A DNA stretch of 64,000 bases from Pseudonocardia thermophila (GCF_900142365.1 NZ_FRAP01000014.1:124001-188000), one strand, 5' to 3'. Shown: positions 46,225-55,063, numbered from the stretch's first letter. Made by a program: numbers and translations. The notes: a model not told the origin generated them from the letters alone.

Positions 46225-47061
46225 ATGCCCACGTTCGCCCGCCGCACGTACGAACTGCTGGACCCGATCTGCCTGGTCACCTACTCCGCCGAGGAGCCGG
46301 CGGAGGAGCCGGCCGCGTTGGGGGGGCACCGGACTCACTGGGACGGTTACTCCGTCGCGCGGGCCTTCCCGCTGGGGCGGTGCCGGCCGCGGCCGTGGCC
46401 GTGGCCGCAGCGATCTACAGCTTCGCCGACGGCGAGGTCGCCCGCCACATCCCGAGCGCGTGGGAGGCCGTCGCACCGGCGGCGTCGTTCGAGGCGTGGC
46501 GGCGCGGGAGCGTCACCGCGCTGCGGCAGATCCTCGGGGAGCTGGCTGACTCGCCCGGGGCGGCGCGCGCGGCGGACCTCGTCGCCCGCGCCGCCGTGAG
46601 CGCCCCGTCGCGGGGCGGATCGTCCACGCGGGGTGGCGCGCCCTGCGCCCTTCCGGTGTCCGGCGAGCCGCTGGCCAGGCTGTGGCACTGCGTGACCGTG
46701 CTGCGGGAGCACCGCGGGGACGGCACGTCGCCGCCCTCGTCGTCGAGGGCACCGGGGGAACGGAGGCGCACGTCCTCGCGACCGTCGACATGGGGATCCA
46801 TCCGCCGGAGTCGTTCGGGCGGATCCACCACCTGCCTCGTTCCGCGCTCGCCTCCGTCATGGCCGGGTTGCGGGAGCGGGGGTTGATCGACGGGGATGGG
46901 CGGTTCACCGCTCTCGGGCGGACCGTCGAGCGGCGGATCGAGGAACGGACCGATCTGCTGGCTGCTCCTGCGTCGCAGTGTGGTCCGGCGAGGAACGGGA
47001 GGAGGTGGTCCGGGCGTTGGAGCCGGTCGCGGCTCGGCTCGTGGCGGTGGGGTCGCGGTGA
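46225..47061 (+). pseudogene. SCO6745-family gene broken by three frameshifts
   Basis: The family sequence is readable only by changing frame three times. Segment 1 (from ATG 46225) starts PTFARRTYELLDPICLVTYS. Near 46374 it moves to AVPAAAVAVAAAIYSFADGEVARHIPSAWE. Near 46723, inside REHRGDGHVAALV, it moves to the segment with HHLPRSALASVMAGLRERGLIDGDGRFT. Near 46975 it moves again to EEREEVVRALEPVAARLVAVGSR and TGA at 47059. Each step equals loss of one base, at a G-run and two other sites. The protein would be about 280 aa, a helical actinobacterial family of unknown function. Loss by decay or clustered sequencing error are both possible. Confidence 0.8.
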
Positions 47062-47206
47062 ACGCACCGCAGTGCCGCGCAGCGCAGTCGCCGATGGGCG
47101 AGGTGCGCCTTCTGCGACGGCGAGTCGCGGATTCCATGGCGCCGGAGTGCGTCACATGGCCGGAGGCGAGGCGATCTCGGCCTCGCCCTGACGAAGCACG
47201 GGAGGA

Positions 47207-47581
47207 TCAGGCGCGCCCGGCATCGGCGCGCCGGGCGATCTCCACGGCGACCGGTGCCGCGAGTTCCACGGCGAGCAGGAGGTCGTGGAACGTGTGCGGG
47301 CGGCCGAGGCTCGCCCGGGTCAGGAGACGGCCGATGCCGCCCAGGGCCATGAGACCGGCGAGGAGCCGCATGCGGGTGAGGTCGGGTTCGTCGGCCCGTG
47401 CCGCGTCGAGCCACGCCACGCCGTAGCCGGCGAAGACGGGCCCCATGAAGCGCACGTGCGAGTCGACCGTCGCGTCGGTGGGCATCCCCGGTTCGGCGCG
47501 TGCTCCGCCGAGGAGCTGGAGGCCGCCGATCGCGATGCAGGCCCGGCCGACGAGGCGTCCGAGGGTTCGCAGCGCCGCCAT
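47207..47581 (-). CDS. DUF4345 membrane protein
   Basis: A 124-aa protein with three to four membrane helices and the DUF4345 core: ATVDSHVRFMGPVFAGYGVAWLDAARADEPDLTRMRLLAGLMALGGIGRLLTRASLGRPHTFHDLLLAVELAAPVAVE. Function unknown; the family sits beside transport or redox genes in many actinobacteria. ATG 47581. It lies between the pseudogene and ychF. Confidence 0.8.
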   Translation of the reverse strand: MAALRTLGRLVGRACIAIGGLQLLGGARAEPGMPTDATVDSHVRFMGPVFAGYGVAWLDAARADEPDLTRMRLLAGLMALGGIGRLLTRASLGRPHTFHDLLLAVELAAPVAVEIARRADAGRA

Positions 47582-47866
47582 CGGCTCATTGTGCGGAGCA
47601 CAGCTCCGTCTCGCAGGTCGAAGCGCGGACGGTCAAGCGCACCGCGGTGGCGCGATCTCGCCGGTGCGCCGCGGCGGTGCCCCGGGGGCGAGCTCGGTCG
47701 CCGACGCTGTCTCTCCTCGCGATCCTGCCGGGATCCGCCACGAGCTGCGCCGTGGTCCGGCGGCCGACGGAGACGACCGGGAAGCCGGCGGGTCGCCACG
47801 GCGTCCGCACCACCGCGGCATCGCCGCATCGGATCGATGCGGCTGCTCCACCCGGACGGCCGGAGC
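47582..47866. other. Intergenic stretch before ychF terminus
   Basis: 285 bases with no supported gene on either strand. A perfect hairpin GCCGCATC (47823-47830) / GATGCGGC (47836-47843) with a 5-base loop lies 70 bases beyond the ychF stop and may be its terminator. The rest is ordinary GC-rich sequence and includes the promoter of the DUF4345 gene by position, with no clear -10. Confidence 0.4.
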
Positions 47867-47922
47867 GATCAGACGGTGAGGATCAGACAGTGAGGATCAG
47901 ACAGTGAGGATCAGACGTTGAA
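47867..47922. repeat. 14-bp tandem repeat, four copies, at the ychF stop
   Basis: Units GATCAGACGGTGAG, GATCAGACAGTGAG (twice) and GATCAGACGTTGAA run from 47867 to 47922. The last unit covers the final codons and stop of ychF on the minus strand. The other three look like slipped-strand duplications of that gene end, each carrying a copy of the in-frame TGA. The repeat does not alter the protein. Confidence 0.8.
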
Positions 47923-48984
47923 GCGGAACTCCACCACGTCGCCGTCGGCCATGACGTAGTCCTTGCCCTCCATCCGCACCTTGCCGGCGGCGCGGGCGGC
48001 GGCCATCGATCCGGCCTCGACGAGGTCGTCGTAGGAGACGATCTCGGCCTTGATGAAGCCGCGCTCGAAGTCGCTGTGGATCACGCCGGCGGCCTGAGGG
48101 GCGGTGGCGCCGCGGCGGATCGTCCAGGCGCGGGCCTCCTTCGGGCCTGCGGTGAGGAAGGTCTGCAGGCCGAGGGTGTGGAAGCCGGCGCGGGCGAGGG
48201 CGCGCAGGCCGGGTTCGGGCTGGCCGATCGACTCGAGGAGTTCGGCTGCGGACTCCTCGTCGAGCTCGAGGAGTTCGGACTCGACCTTGGCGTCGAGGAA
48301 GACGCAGTCGGCCGGGGCGACGAGCTCGGCCAGTTCCTTGCGGCGGGCCTCGTCGGTGAGGACGGCCTCGTCGGAGTTGAAGACGTACAGGAACGGTTTG
48401 ATGGTGAGCAGGGACAGCTCGCGCAGCGGGGCCCGGTCGACGCCGGCCTGGAAGAGGGTCTTGCCGCTGTTGAGGATCTCGACGGCGCGCTCGGCGGCCT
48501 CGAGCGGCTCGCGGCGGTCCTTGTGGGTGCGCGCCTCCTTCTGCAGGCGCGGCAGCGCCTTCTCCAGGGTCTGGAGGTCGGCGAGGATCAGCTCGGTGGA
48601 GATCGTCTCGATGTCGGCGGCCGGATCGACCCGGTTGTCGACGTGGACGACGTCGGGATCGGAGAAGACGCGCACCACCTGGCAGATGGCGTCGGACTCG
48701 CGGATGTTGGCGAGGAACTTGTTGCCGAGGCCCTGCCCCTCGGAGGCACCGCGGACGATCCCGGCGATGTCCACGAACGACACGGTGGCGGGGACGATCC
48801 GCGCCGAGTTGAACATCGCAGCCAGCTCGTCCAGCCGCGGATCGGGCAGCGGCACCACCCCGACGTTGGGCTCGATCGTCGCGAACGGGTAGTTCGCGGC
48901 CAGCACGTCGTTGCGCGTCAGCGCGTTGAACAGCGTCGACTTGCCGACGTTGGGCAGCCCGACGATCCCGAGGGTGAGTGACAC
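47911..48984 (-). CDS. ychF: Redox-regulated Obg-like ATPase YchF
   Basis: A 357-aa ribosome-associated P-loop ATPase of the Obg family with altered nucleotide preference: GLPNVGKSTLFNAL, FVDIAGIVRGASEGQGLGNKFLANIRESDAICQVVRVF, and the C-terminal TGS domain (HTLGLQTFLTAGPKEARAWTIRRGATAPQAAGVIHSDFERGFIKAE; ending EFRFNV). The NKxD motif is replaced in the region near YVFNSDEA, as in YchF. GTG start 48984. Order next to ispH/DUF6542 agrees with Rv1112-Rv1110, though a kinase and repair genes are inserted here. Confidence 0.95.
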   Translation of the reverse strand: MSLTLGIVGLPNVGKSTLFNALTRNDVLAANYPFATIEPNVGVVPLPDPRLDELAAMFNSARIVPATVSFVDIAGIVRGASEGQGLGNKFLANIRESDAICQVVRVFSDPDVVHVDNRVDPAADIETISTELILADLQTLEKALPRLQKEARTHKDRREPLEAAERAVEILNSGKTLFQAGVDRAPLRELSLLTIKPFLYVFNSDEAVLTDEARRKELAELVAPADCVFLDAKVESELLELDEESAAELLESIGQPEPGLRALARAGFHTLGLQTFLTAGPKEARAWTIRRGATAPQAAGVIHSDFERGFIKAEIVSYDDLVEAGSMAAARAAGKVRMEGKDYVMADGDVVEFRFNV

Positions 48985-49005
48985 GAGGATCCAGGGTAGT
49001 CGTGC

Positions 49006-50046
49006 TCAGTCCTGCACCGTCGGGACGTCCAGCGCCGGGAGGTCCAGCGCCGGGAGGTCCAGCGCCGGGAGGTCCAGCGCCGGGAGGTCCAGCACAGCCG
49101 CGGGCGCTTCCGAGGACCCCGGGCTCACCGCCACCACCACGGCCGCCGAACCCGCCAGGAGGACCGTGGCCACCCCGAGCAGCGCCCGCCACCGGGCGCC
49201 GATGCGGCGCCGGGGAGCGCGGCGGTGCGCGCCCGTCCCGGTCCGGGACGACCCGGCGAGCAGGCGCGCCACCGTGGCCGCGGACGGCCGCCGCGCAGGA
49301 TCGGGATCGGTCATCGAGCGCAGGATCGCCGCGAGATCGGCGGGCAGCCCGGGGGGCACCTCGGGACGGCGGAACAGCCGCGCCATCGCCGCCTCCGGCG
49401 CCGGGCCCGGGTACTCGCGGCGCCCGGTGAGCGCCTCCAGCAGGACCAGGCCGAGCGACCACACGTCCGTGGGGGGCCCGACCTGCTGGCCGCGGGCCTG
49501 CTCCGGCGACAGGTAGGCGACGGTGCCGACCACGCAGCCCTCGTCGGTGGCGACCGTGCCGTCGATGGCGACGGCGATGCCGAAGTCGGCCAGCCGCGCC
49601 TGCGAGCCGTCGCCCAGCAGGACGTTCGCCGGCTTGACGTCGCGGTGGACGATGCCCGCGGCGTGGACGTGCGCCAGCCCGGCCGCGAGCTGCGCGCCGA
49701 TCCGGCGGACCTCGGCGGGCGGCAGCGCGCCTTCGCGGATCCGCTGGGACAGGGTGGGGCCCTCGACGAGGTCGGTGACGACGAACGGACGCCCGTCGGT
49801 GACGCCGCTGTCGCGCATCCCGACCAGTGCCGGATGCCGCAGCCGCCCCAGCAGGGCGAGCTCGCGGCGCTGGCGGGCGCGGTCCTGCACCGAGCCCTCG
49901 GCCCGGTAGACCTTGACGGCGACCATCTCGCCGGTGCGCAGGTCCCGCGCCTTGCGCACCTCCGCGAACGAGCCCCGGCCGAGCAGCTCGCCCAGCAGGT
50001 ACCGGTCCGCGACGATCGTCGCGTCCCGTTCCCGCTGCTCGGTCAT
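49006..50046 (-). CDS. Membrane Ser/Thr protein kinase with repeat tail
   Basis: A 346-aa PknB-type kinase: GRGSFAEVRKAR (P-loop), Lys45 in VAVKVY, HRDVKPANVLL with catalytic Asp136, DFG with Asp154, activation segment VVGTVAYLSPEQARG. The kinase domain ends near residue 265, followed by a basic juxtamembrane linker, one membrane helix (ALLGVATVLLAGSAAVVVAVS) and a short outside tail made of LDLPA repeated four times plus LDVPT. It has no PASTA or other known sensor domain. Divergent from the small secreted protein at 50206. It lies 21 bases upstream of ychF on the same strand. Confidence 0.92.
   Translation of the reverse strand: MTEQRERDATIVADRYLLGELLGRGSFAEVRKARDLRTGEMVAVKVYRAEGSVQDRARQRRELALLGRLRHPALVGMRDSGVTDGRPFVVTDLVEGPTLSQRIREGALPPAEVRRIGAQLAAGLAHVHAAGIVHRDVKPANVLLGDGSQARLADFGIAVAIDGTVATDEGCVVGTVAYLSPEQARGQQVGPPTDVWSLGLVLLEALTGRREYPGPAPEAAMARLFRRPEVPPGLPADLAAILRSMTDPDPARRPSAATVARLLAGSSRTGTGAHRRAPRRRIGARWRALLGVATVLLAGSAAVVVAVSPGSSEAPAAVLDLPALDLPALDLPALDLPALDVPTVQD
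49031..49090. repeat. 15-bp in-frame tandem repeat, four copies
   Basis: AGCGCCGGGAGGTCC occurs four times head to tail with no mismatch, encoding LDLPA units in the kinase's extracytoplasmic tail on the minus strand. A degenerate fifth unit follows toward 49025. Exact identity at the DNA level suggests recent expansion, so copy number may vary among strains without frame disruption. Confidence 0.85.
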
Positions 50047-50205
50047 GCCGAGATGGTCCCCCGCGCGCGGCGATCCACACCTGCGACGCCGCCGACGACG
50101 CCGCGTGGTTCACGCGGACGGTCGAGCGCACGACCGCGGCGCCCACCGCCGGCCGTCCTCCCCGTCACCCGGTAGCATGGCGCGCCCCGTGCAGGAGGTG
50201 AGTGC

Positions 50206-50580
50206 GTGCGGCTTCCACCCCGTTGGCTGGTCGCGTGTTCCGTGGCGGGCGCGCTGGTCGCGAGCAGTACGGCGGTGCTCGTGATGCCGCGCCCGGTGAC
50301 CGAACCCGCCCCCGTCGAGTCGGTGGAGCTGCCCTCGTTCCCGACCGAGCCGCCCTCCGGGGACGGGCCCGCGGTCACCGGTCAGCAGATCGCGCAGCTG
50401 GGCGCGACGCCGGCGCTGCGCCGCGCCGAGGAGATCCAGCGCGAGCTCACCCCGAAGCCGACCCAGCAGGCGAAGCCCCGCTCACCGCGCGCCGACGACG
50501 ATGACGACGATCGCGACGACCGCATCCGCAAGGCCTGCCGAGACGGCCGGATGAAGGGTCGGGTCTGCAGAGGCCGCTGA
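50206..50580 (+). CDS. Small exported protein with acidic run and cationic tail
   Basis: A 124-aa protein with an N-terminal signal or anchor (PPRWLVACSVAGALVASSTAVLVMP), a Pro/Glu-rich middle, six consecutive aspartates (DDDDDD) near residue 98 and a basic C-terminus with two cysteines (KACRDGRMKGRVCRGR). The two Cys could form a disulfide loop outside the cell. AGGAGG lies 7 bases before GTG 50206, and TAGCAT at 50173-50178 is a possible -10. I recognise no family. It is divergent from the membrane kinase, so the two may share control. Confidence 0.65.
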   Translation: MRLPPRWLVACSVAGALVASSTAVLVMPRPVTEPAPVESVELPSFPTEPPSGDGPAVTGQQIAQLGATPALRRAEEIQRELTPKPTQQAKPRSPRADDDDDDRDDRIRKACRDGRMKGRVCRGR

Positions 50581-50644
50581 GCCTCACGCTGCCGTGTCCG
50601 AATCCCGCCAGTCCGGGCGGGAAGACGGTGGCAGAGTCCAGGGC

Positions 50645-52114
50645 GTGGTCCTCGACCCCGATCGCTGCTACCGGGCCGTCGCTGCGCGCGACGCGCGCTT
50701 CGACGGCCAGTTCATCACCGCGGTGAAGACGACCGGCATCTACTGCCGGCCGTCCTGCCCCGCCACGACGCCGAAGCGGTCGAACGTGGAGTTCCTGCCC
50801 ACCGCCGGCGCCGCCCAGCAGCGCGGCTACCGCGCCTGCCGGCGCTGCCTGCCCGACGCCGTCCCCGGCTCGCCGGAGTGGAACGTGCGGGCCGATCTCG
50901 CCGCTCGCGCGATGCGGCTCATCGCCGACGGCGTGGTGGAGCGGGTGGGCGTGCCCGGGCTGGCCCGTCGGCTCGGCTACTCGGAACGCCACCTCACCCG
51001 GGTGCTGACCCAAGAGCTGGGCGCCGGGCCGCTCGCGCTCGCCCGCGCCCACCGGGCGCACACCGCGCGGCTGCTCATCGAGACGACGCCGATGGCGATG
51101 GCCGACATCGCGTTCGCCGCGGGGTTCTCCAGCGTGCGGCAGTTCAACGACACCGTCCGCGAGGTCTACGGGGTGCCGCCGACGGTGCTGCGCCGCGAGG
51201 CCGGCCGCCGCGGCGCGGGCCCGGCCGCCGCCGGCACCGTGGTGCTGCGGCTGCCGTACCGGTCGCCGATCCACTTCGGCGGACTGTTCGCGTTCCTGTC
51301 CGCGACCGCGGTGCCGGGCGTGGAGTCGCTGGAGGACGGGGTGTTCCGGCGCACGCTGCGGCTGCCGCACGGCGCGGCGACGGTGGCGCTGGAGCCGCGC
51401 GAGGGACACGTCGTGGCGACGCTGCGGATGACCGATCCGCGCGATCTCGGTCCGACCGTGTCCCGGCTGCGCCGGCTGCTCGACCTGGACGCCGATCCCG
51501 TCGCGATCGACGAGGTGCTCTCCGCCGATCCCCTGCTCGCGCCCGCGGTGGCGGCGGCGCCCGGGATCCGCATCCCCGGCGCCGTGGACGGGCCCGAGGT
51601 GGCGCTGCGGGTCGTGCTCGGCCAGCAGGTGTCCACGGCGGCGGCCCGCACTGCGGCGGCGCGGCTGGCCGAGGCGCTCGGCGAGCGGCTGCCGCCCGCG
51701 CTGGCCGCCGACGGGCCCGGTCTGCTCTTCCCCACCCCGGAGGTGATCGCCGAGCGGGGCGCCGAGGTCCTCTACGGGCCGAAGCGGCGCATCGCGACGA
51801 TCGTCGGGCTCGCCACCGAGATCGCCGAGGGCCGGCTCGTGCTCGACCCCGGCTGCGACGGCGCCGAGCTGCGCCGCCAGCTCCTGGCCCTGCCCGGCAT
51901 CGGCCCGTGGACCGCGGGGTGCATCGCCATGCGGCTGCTCGGCGACCCCGATGAGCTGCTCGCCTCCGACCTCGCGGTCCGCCGCGGCGCGGGCCTCCTG
52001 GGCCTGCCGGCCGATCAGGCGGGCCTCGCCGCCCACGCCCGGCGGTGGGCGCCGTGGCGGTCGTACGCCGCCAACCACCTGTGGCGCACCTACCTCGAAG
52101 GAGTTCCCGCATGA
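50645..52114 (+). CDS. Ada-AlkA fusion: adaptive response regulator and DNA glycosylase
   Basis: A 489-aa protein that combines alkylation sensing, transcription control and base excision. Residues 1-75 are the Ada zinc/methyl-acceptor domain with Cys34, Cys38, Cys65 and Cys68 (GIYCRPSCP ... RACRRC). Residues 80-185 are an AraC-type helix-turn-helix (VPGLARRLGYSERHLTRVLTQELG; MADIAFAAGFSSVRQFNDTVREVYG). Residues 200-489 are AlkA with the helix-hairpin-helix LPGIGPWTAGCIAMR and catalytic Asp in ASDLAVRRG. GTG 50645 gives the standard VLDPDRCYRAV start. It overlaps ogt as ATGA. Confidence 0.93.
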   Translation: MVLDPDRCYRAVAARDARFDGQFITAVKTTGIYCRPSCPATTPKRSNVEFLPTAGAAQQRGYRACRRCLPDAVPGSPEWNVRADLAARAMRLIADGVVERVGVPGLARRLGYSERHLTRVLTQELGAGPLALARAHRAHTARLLIETTPMAMADIAFAAGFSSVRQFNDTVREVYGVPPTVLRREAGRRGAGPAAAGTVVLRLPYRSPIHFGGLFAFLSATAVPGVESLEDGVFRRTLRLPHGAATVALEPREGHVVATLRMTDPRDLGPTVSRLRRLLDLDADPVAIDEVLSADPLLAPAVAAAPGIRIPGAVDGPEVALRVVLGQQVSTAAARTAAARLAEALGERLPPALAADGPGLLFPTPEVIAERGAEVLYGPKRRIATIVGLATEIAEGRLVLDPGCDGAELRRQLLALPGIGPWTAGCIAMRLLGDPDELLASDLAVRRGAGLLGLPADQAGLAAHARRWAPWRSYAANHLWRTYLEGVPA

Positions 52115-52605
52115 GCACCTACGCGACGATCCCGACCCCGATCGCGCCGTTCACCGTGATCGTCGACGCGGACGGCGCCGTGCTCGCCTCCGGCTGGACC
52201 GCCGACGTCGACGCGCTGCTGCCGGTCATCCACCCCACCCTGCGCCCCGCCGAGCTCGTCGAGGGCGACATCGGCGCGGTCGCCGACGCGGTCGTCCGCT
52301 ACCACGACGGGGACCTCACCGCGGTCGGCGCGATCCCGGTGCGGCAGCGGTCCGGGCCGTTCATCGAGCACGCGTGGGAGGTGCTGCGGACGGTCCCGCC
52401 GGGTGCGCCGGTCACGTACCGGGAGTTCGCCGCGAAGGCGGGCCGGCCCACCGCGGTCCGAGCGGCCGCGGCGGCGTGCGCGCGGAACGCGGCGGCGCTG
52501 TTCGTGCCCTGCCACCGGGTACTGGGCACCGACGGCACGATGCGCGGGTTCCGCTGGGGCACGGCCGTGAAGGAGGCGCTGCTCGCCCACGAGTCGCGCC
52601 CCTGA
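52111..52605 (+). CDS. ogt: Methylated-DNA-protein cysteine methyltransferase
   Basis: A 164-aa suicide repair enzyme for O6-methylguanine with the active-site motif VPCHRVLG, preceded by VTYREFAAKAGRPTAVRAAAAACARNA (helix-turn-helix with arginine finger) and followed by GFRWGTAVKEALLAHE. AAGGAG lies 7 bases before the ATG, which overlaps the Ada-AlkA stop. This two-gene unit is a complete inducible alkylation response, complementing tag at 4.3 kb. Confidence 0.94.
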   Translation: MSTYATIPTPIAPFTVIVDADGAVLASGWTADVDALLPVIHPTLRPAELVEGDIGAVADAVVRYHDGDLTAVGAIPVRQRSGPFIEHAWEVLRTVPPGAPVTYREFAAKAGRPTAVRAAAAACARNAAALFVPCHRVLGTDGTMRGFRWGTAVKEALLAHESRP

Positions 52606-52631
52606 ACCGTCCGCGGACCGGATCTGCGCGA

Positions 52632-52671
52632 ACGGCCCTTCCGTGAGGAACGGTGCCCACGGAAGGGCCGT
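52632..52671. terminator. Hairpin of the CGAACGGC family after ogt
   Basis: ACGGCCCTTCCGTG (52632-52645) pairs perfectly with 52658-52671 around a 12-base loop that itself contains GAACGGTGCC. The outer sequence matches the hairpins at 134 and 62407. Located 27 bases past the ogt stop, it is a likely terminator. The remaining gap to rmuC (52672-52896) shows no ORF. Confidence 0.65.
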
Positions 52672-52896
52672 CGGCGGCGGATCGGACCGGTCCACCATAG
52701 CCCGTTCGGGTGACATCCGGTGGGCGTGCGGACCTGATCGGCCGGACGGGTCCCGACGGCCCCGGACCAGCCCGGACCATGACGCCGGCCACATCCACCG
52801 ACCGCTCGAACCGCTGTTCGACCGTTCACCGCATCGGAGGTGTCCCCGGCGGCGCGCCTGCCCGAAATCGTCGGTACCGGTGTGCAGGGTGACCCC

Positions 52897-54369
52897 ATGG
52901 ACACCTCGCTGCTCATCGGCCTGATCGTCGGGCTGGCGCTCGGCGGCGGTACTGCCTACCTCGTGCTGCTCGCCCGCGGCCGCACGGCCGCCGCGGAATC
53001 GGCGCGCGCGGTGGCCGAGGGCAACGCCATCCTGCGGGCCGACGCGGCCGCGCTGCGCGCCGAGCGGGCGAGCCTGCTGGAGCGGCTCGACGAGCTCGGC
53101 GAGGCGCACGACCGCACCACCGAACGGTTGCGCCGCGCCGAGGCCGAAGCCGCCGCGGCGCAGGCCGCGCTGCGTGCCGAGCGGGAGGCCGGCCAGCGCC
53201 GCGAGGAGCTGCTCGCGGCGCGCGACCAGGAGCTGAAACAGGCGTTCGCGGCCCTGTCGGCCGATGCGCTGGCCCGCAACAACGAGCAGTTCGTCGCGCT
53301 GGCCGAGACGCGCATCAAGGAGGCCGCGTCGGCGCTGGCGGCGAAGTCCGCGGCCGAGGACGCCGAGAAGGCCGCCGCGGTGAGCAAGCTGCTGGATCCG
53401 GTCGCCGCCGCGCTCACCCGGGTCGAGGGCCAGCTGCGCACCGTCGAGAAGGAGCGCGAGGCCGCCTACGCCAGCCTCCGCGAGCAGGTCAACGCGATGC
53501 GCCAGAGCTCGGAGCAGCTCAAGAACGAGACGAAGGCACTGGTCAACGCGCTGCGCGCGCCGCATCAACGCGGTCGCTGGGGCGAGCTGCAGCTGGAGCG
53601 GATCGTGCAGCTGGCCGGCATGGTGGAGCACTGCGACTTCTCCACCCAGGTCAGTGCGCAGACCGCGGACGGCGGCGTGCGCCCCGACCTGGTCGTGCAC
53701 CTGGCCGGCGGCAAGCAGATCGTCGTCGACGCCAAGGTGCCGTTCGCGGCGTACCTGGAGGCGGTCGAGGCCGCCGACGCGAAGGTCCACGCCGAGCGCC
53801 TGGCCGCGCACGCCCGCCAGCTGCGCCAGCACGTCGACCAGCTCGCTGCGAAGTCGTACTGGGCGGTGTTCGACCCGTCACCGGAGTTCGTGGTGCTGTT
53901 CGTGCCCGGCGACCCGTTCCTGCAGGCCGCGCTGCAGGCCGATCCGACGCTGCTGGAGCACGCGTTCTCGCAGAACGTCGTGATCGCCACCCCGACCACG
54001 CTGATCGCGCTGCTGCGCACCGTCGCGTACACGTGGCGGCAGGAGGCGCTGGCCCGCAACGCGGCGCAGGTGCACCAGCTCGGCAAGGAGCTGCACGGCC
54101 GGTTGGCCACGATGGGCACGCACGTGGCCAAGCTGGGCCGCGGGCTCGACGCCGCCGTGGAGGCGTACAACCGCACGGTCGCCTCCCTGGAGACGCGGGT
54201 GCTGGTCACCGCGCGCAAACTCACCGAGCTGCACGTCTCCGACGACGAGCTGCCCGAGATCGGGCAGGTCGATCGCGCACCGCGCCGGCTCTCCGCGCCC
54301 GAGCTGGTCGCGTCCGCGTCCGAATCGTTGATCGACCTGCACGAGATGGCGGACGGCACGCACGGCTGA
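52897..54369 (+). CDS. rmuC: DNA recombination protein RmuC
   Basis: A 490-aa protein with an N-terminal membrane anchor (LLIGLIVGLALGGGTAYLVLLA), a long coiled coil (about residues 25-220, Ala/Glu/Arg-rich) and the RmuC nuclease-like domain: PHQRGRWGELQLERIVQLAGMVEHCDF, PDLVVHLAGGKQIVVDAKVPFAAYLEA, SPEFVVLFVPGDPFL and VIATPTTLIALLRTVAYTWRQE. It limits inversions between short repeats in E. coli. ATG 52897 is chosen as it starts the anchor directly. Confidence 0.93.
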   Translation: MDTSLLIGLIVGLALGGGTAYLVLLARGRTAAAESARAVAEGNAILRADAAALRAERASLLERLDELGEAHDRTTERLRRAEAEAAAAQAALRAEREAGQRREELLAARDQELKQAFAALSADALARNNEQFVALAETRIKEAASALAAKSAAEDAEKAAAVSKLLDPVAAALTRVEGQLRTVEKEREAAYASLREQVNAMRQSSEQLKNETKALVNALRAPHQRGRWGELQLERIVQLAGMVEHCDFSTQVSAQTADGGVRPDLVVHLAGGKQIVVDAKVPFAAYLEAVEAADAKVHAERLAAHARQLRQHVDQLAAKSYWAVFDPSPEFVVLFVPGDPFLQAALQADPTLLEHAFSQNVVIATPTTLIALLRTVAYTWRQEALARNAAQVHQLGKELHGRLATMGTHVAKLGRGLDAAVEAYNRTVASLETRVLVTARKLTELHVSDDELPEIGQVDRAPRRLSAPELVASASESLIDLHEMADGTHG

Positions 54370-54427
54370 TCGGAGCCGCTCACCCGATCCGGGGGCACGT
54401 CGGCGCACGTCCTGACCGGGGACGATC

Positions 54428-54433
54428 TATCGT
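54428..54433 (+). promoter_or_regulatory. -10 box for leaderless DUF6542 gene
   Basis: TATCGT lies exactly 6 bases before GTG 54440, and no ribosome site exists between, matching the leaderless pattern of dapD and other genes here. Confidence 0.5.
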
Positions 54434-54439
54434 GCTCCC

Positions 54440-55063
54440 GTGACCCAGACCTGGCCCGTGGGCGAGCGCTCGATCCTCCCCTCGGTGCTCGGCCTGTCGG
54501 CCACGGTGGCGCTCGCGATCGCGACCGGCCTGACGGTGCTGGGTGTGCTCGTCGACCTGATGACCAAGGGCACGCTCGGGCTGGCCTTCACCGTGCTGTA
54601 CGTCGCCGGGTGCGTGCTCGCGGTCGCCTGGGTGCGCCGCGACGGGCTGTTCGGGCCGATGGTCGCGCCGCCGCTGCTGCTGGCCTTCGCAGTGCCGGCG
54701 GTGGTGCTGATCGCCGGCGACCCGAAGCCCGGCACCGGCATGGCCGAGCGCCTGCTGCAGATCGGAGCGCCGCTGGTCAACGCGTTCCCGACGATGGCGG
54801 GCACCACCGCCGCCGGCGTGGCGCTCGGGCTGTTCCGCATGGCGACGCAGCGCATCCGCCGCACCCCGTCGCTGGACAAGAAGCCCGCCCGCGCGGGCGA
54901 GCCGGTCCGGCGGGACCGCCCGTCGGCCACGCGCGAGCGCCCGGGAGCGACCGAGGAGCGCCGGCCCGCCCGGGGATCGTCGGCGGCGGCGACGCGGGTC
55001 AGGCGCGAGCGGGACGCAGCTCGCGGGGCAGCGAGAAGACCAGCGTCTCCTCGGCGGTCGTGA
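54440..55063 (+). CDS. DUF6542 membrane protein (Rv1111c-like)
   Basis: A 207-aa protein with four membrane segments in the first 140 residues ([78 protein letters not shown]) and a basic, Arg/Pro-rich cytoplasmic tail. Conserved next to ispH in actinobacteria, where M. tuberculosis has Rv1111c; function unknown. Its last 65 bases overlap the antisense end of ispH. Confidence 0.85.
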   Translation: MTQTWPVGERSILPSVLGLSATVALAIATGLTVLGVLVDLMTKGTLGLAFTVLYVAGCVLAVAWVRRDGLFGPMVAPPLLLAFAVPAVVLIAGDPKPGTGMAERLLQIGAPLVNAFPTMAGTTAAGVALGLFRMATQRIRRTPSLDKKPARAGEPVRRDRPSATRERPGATEERRPARGSSAAATRVRRERDAARGAARRPASPRRS

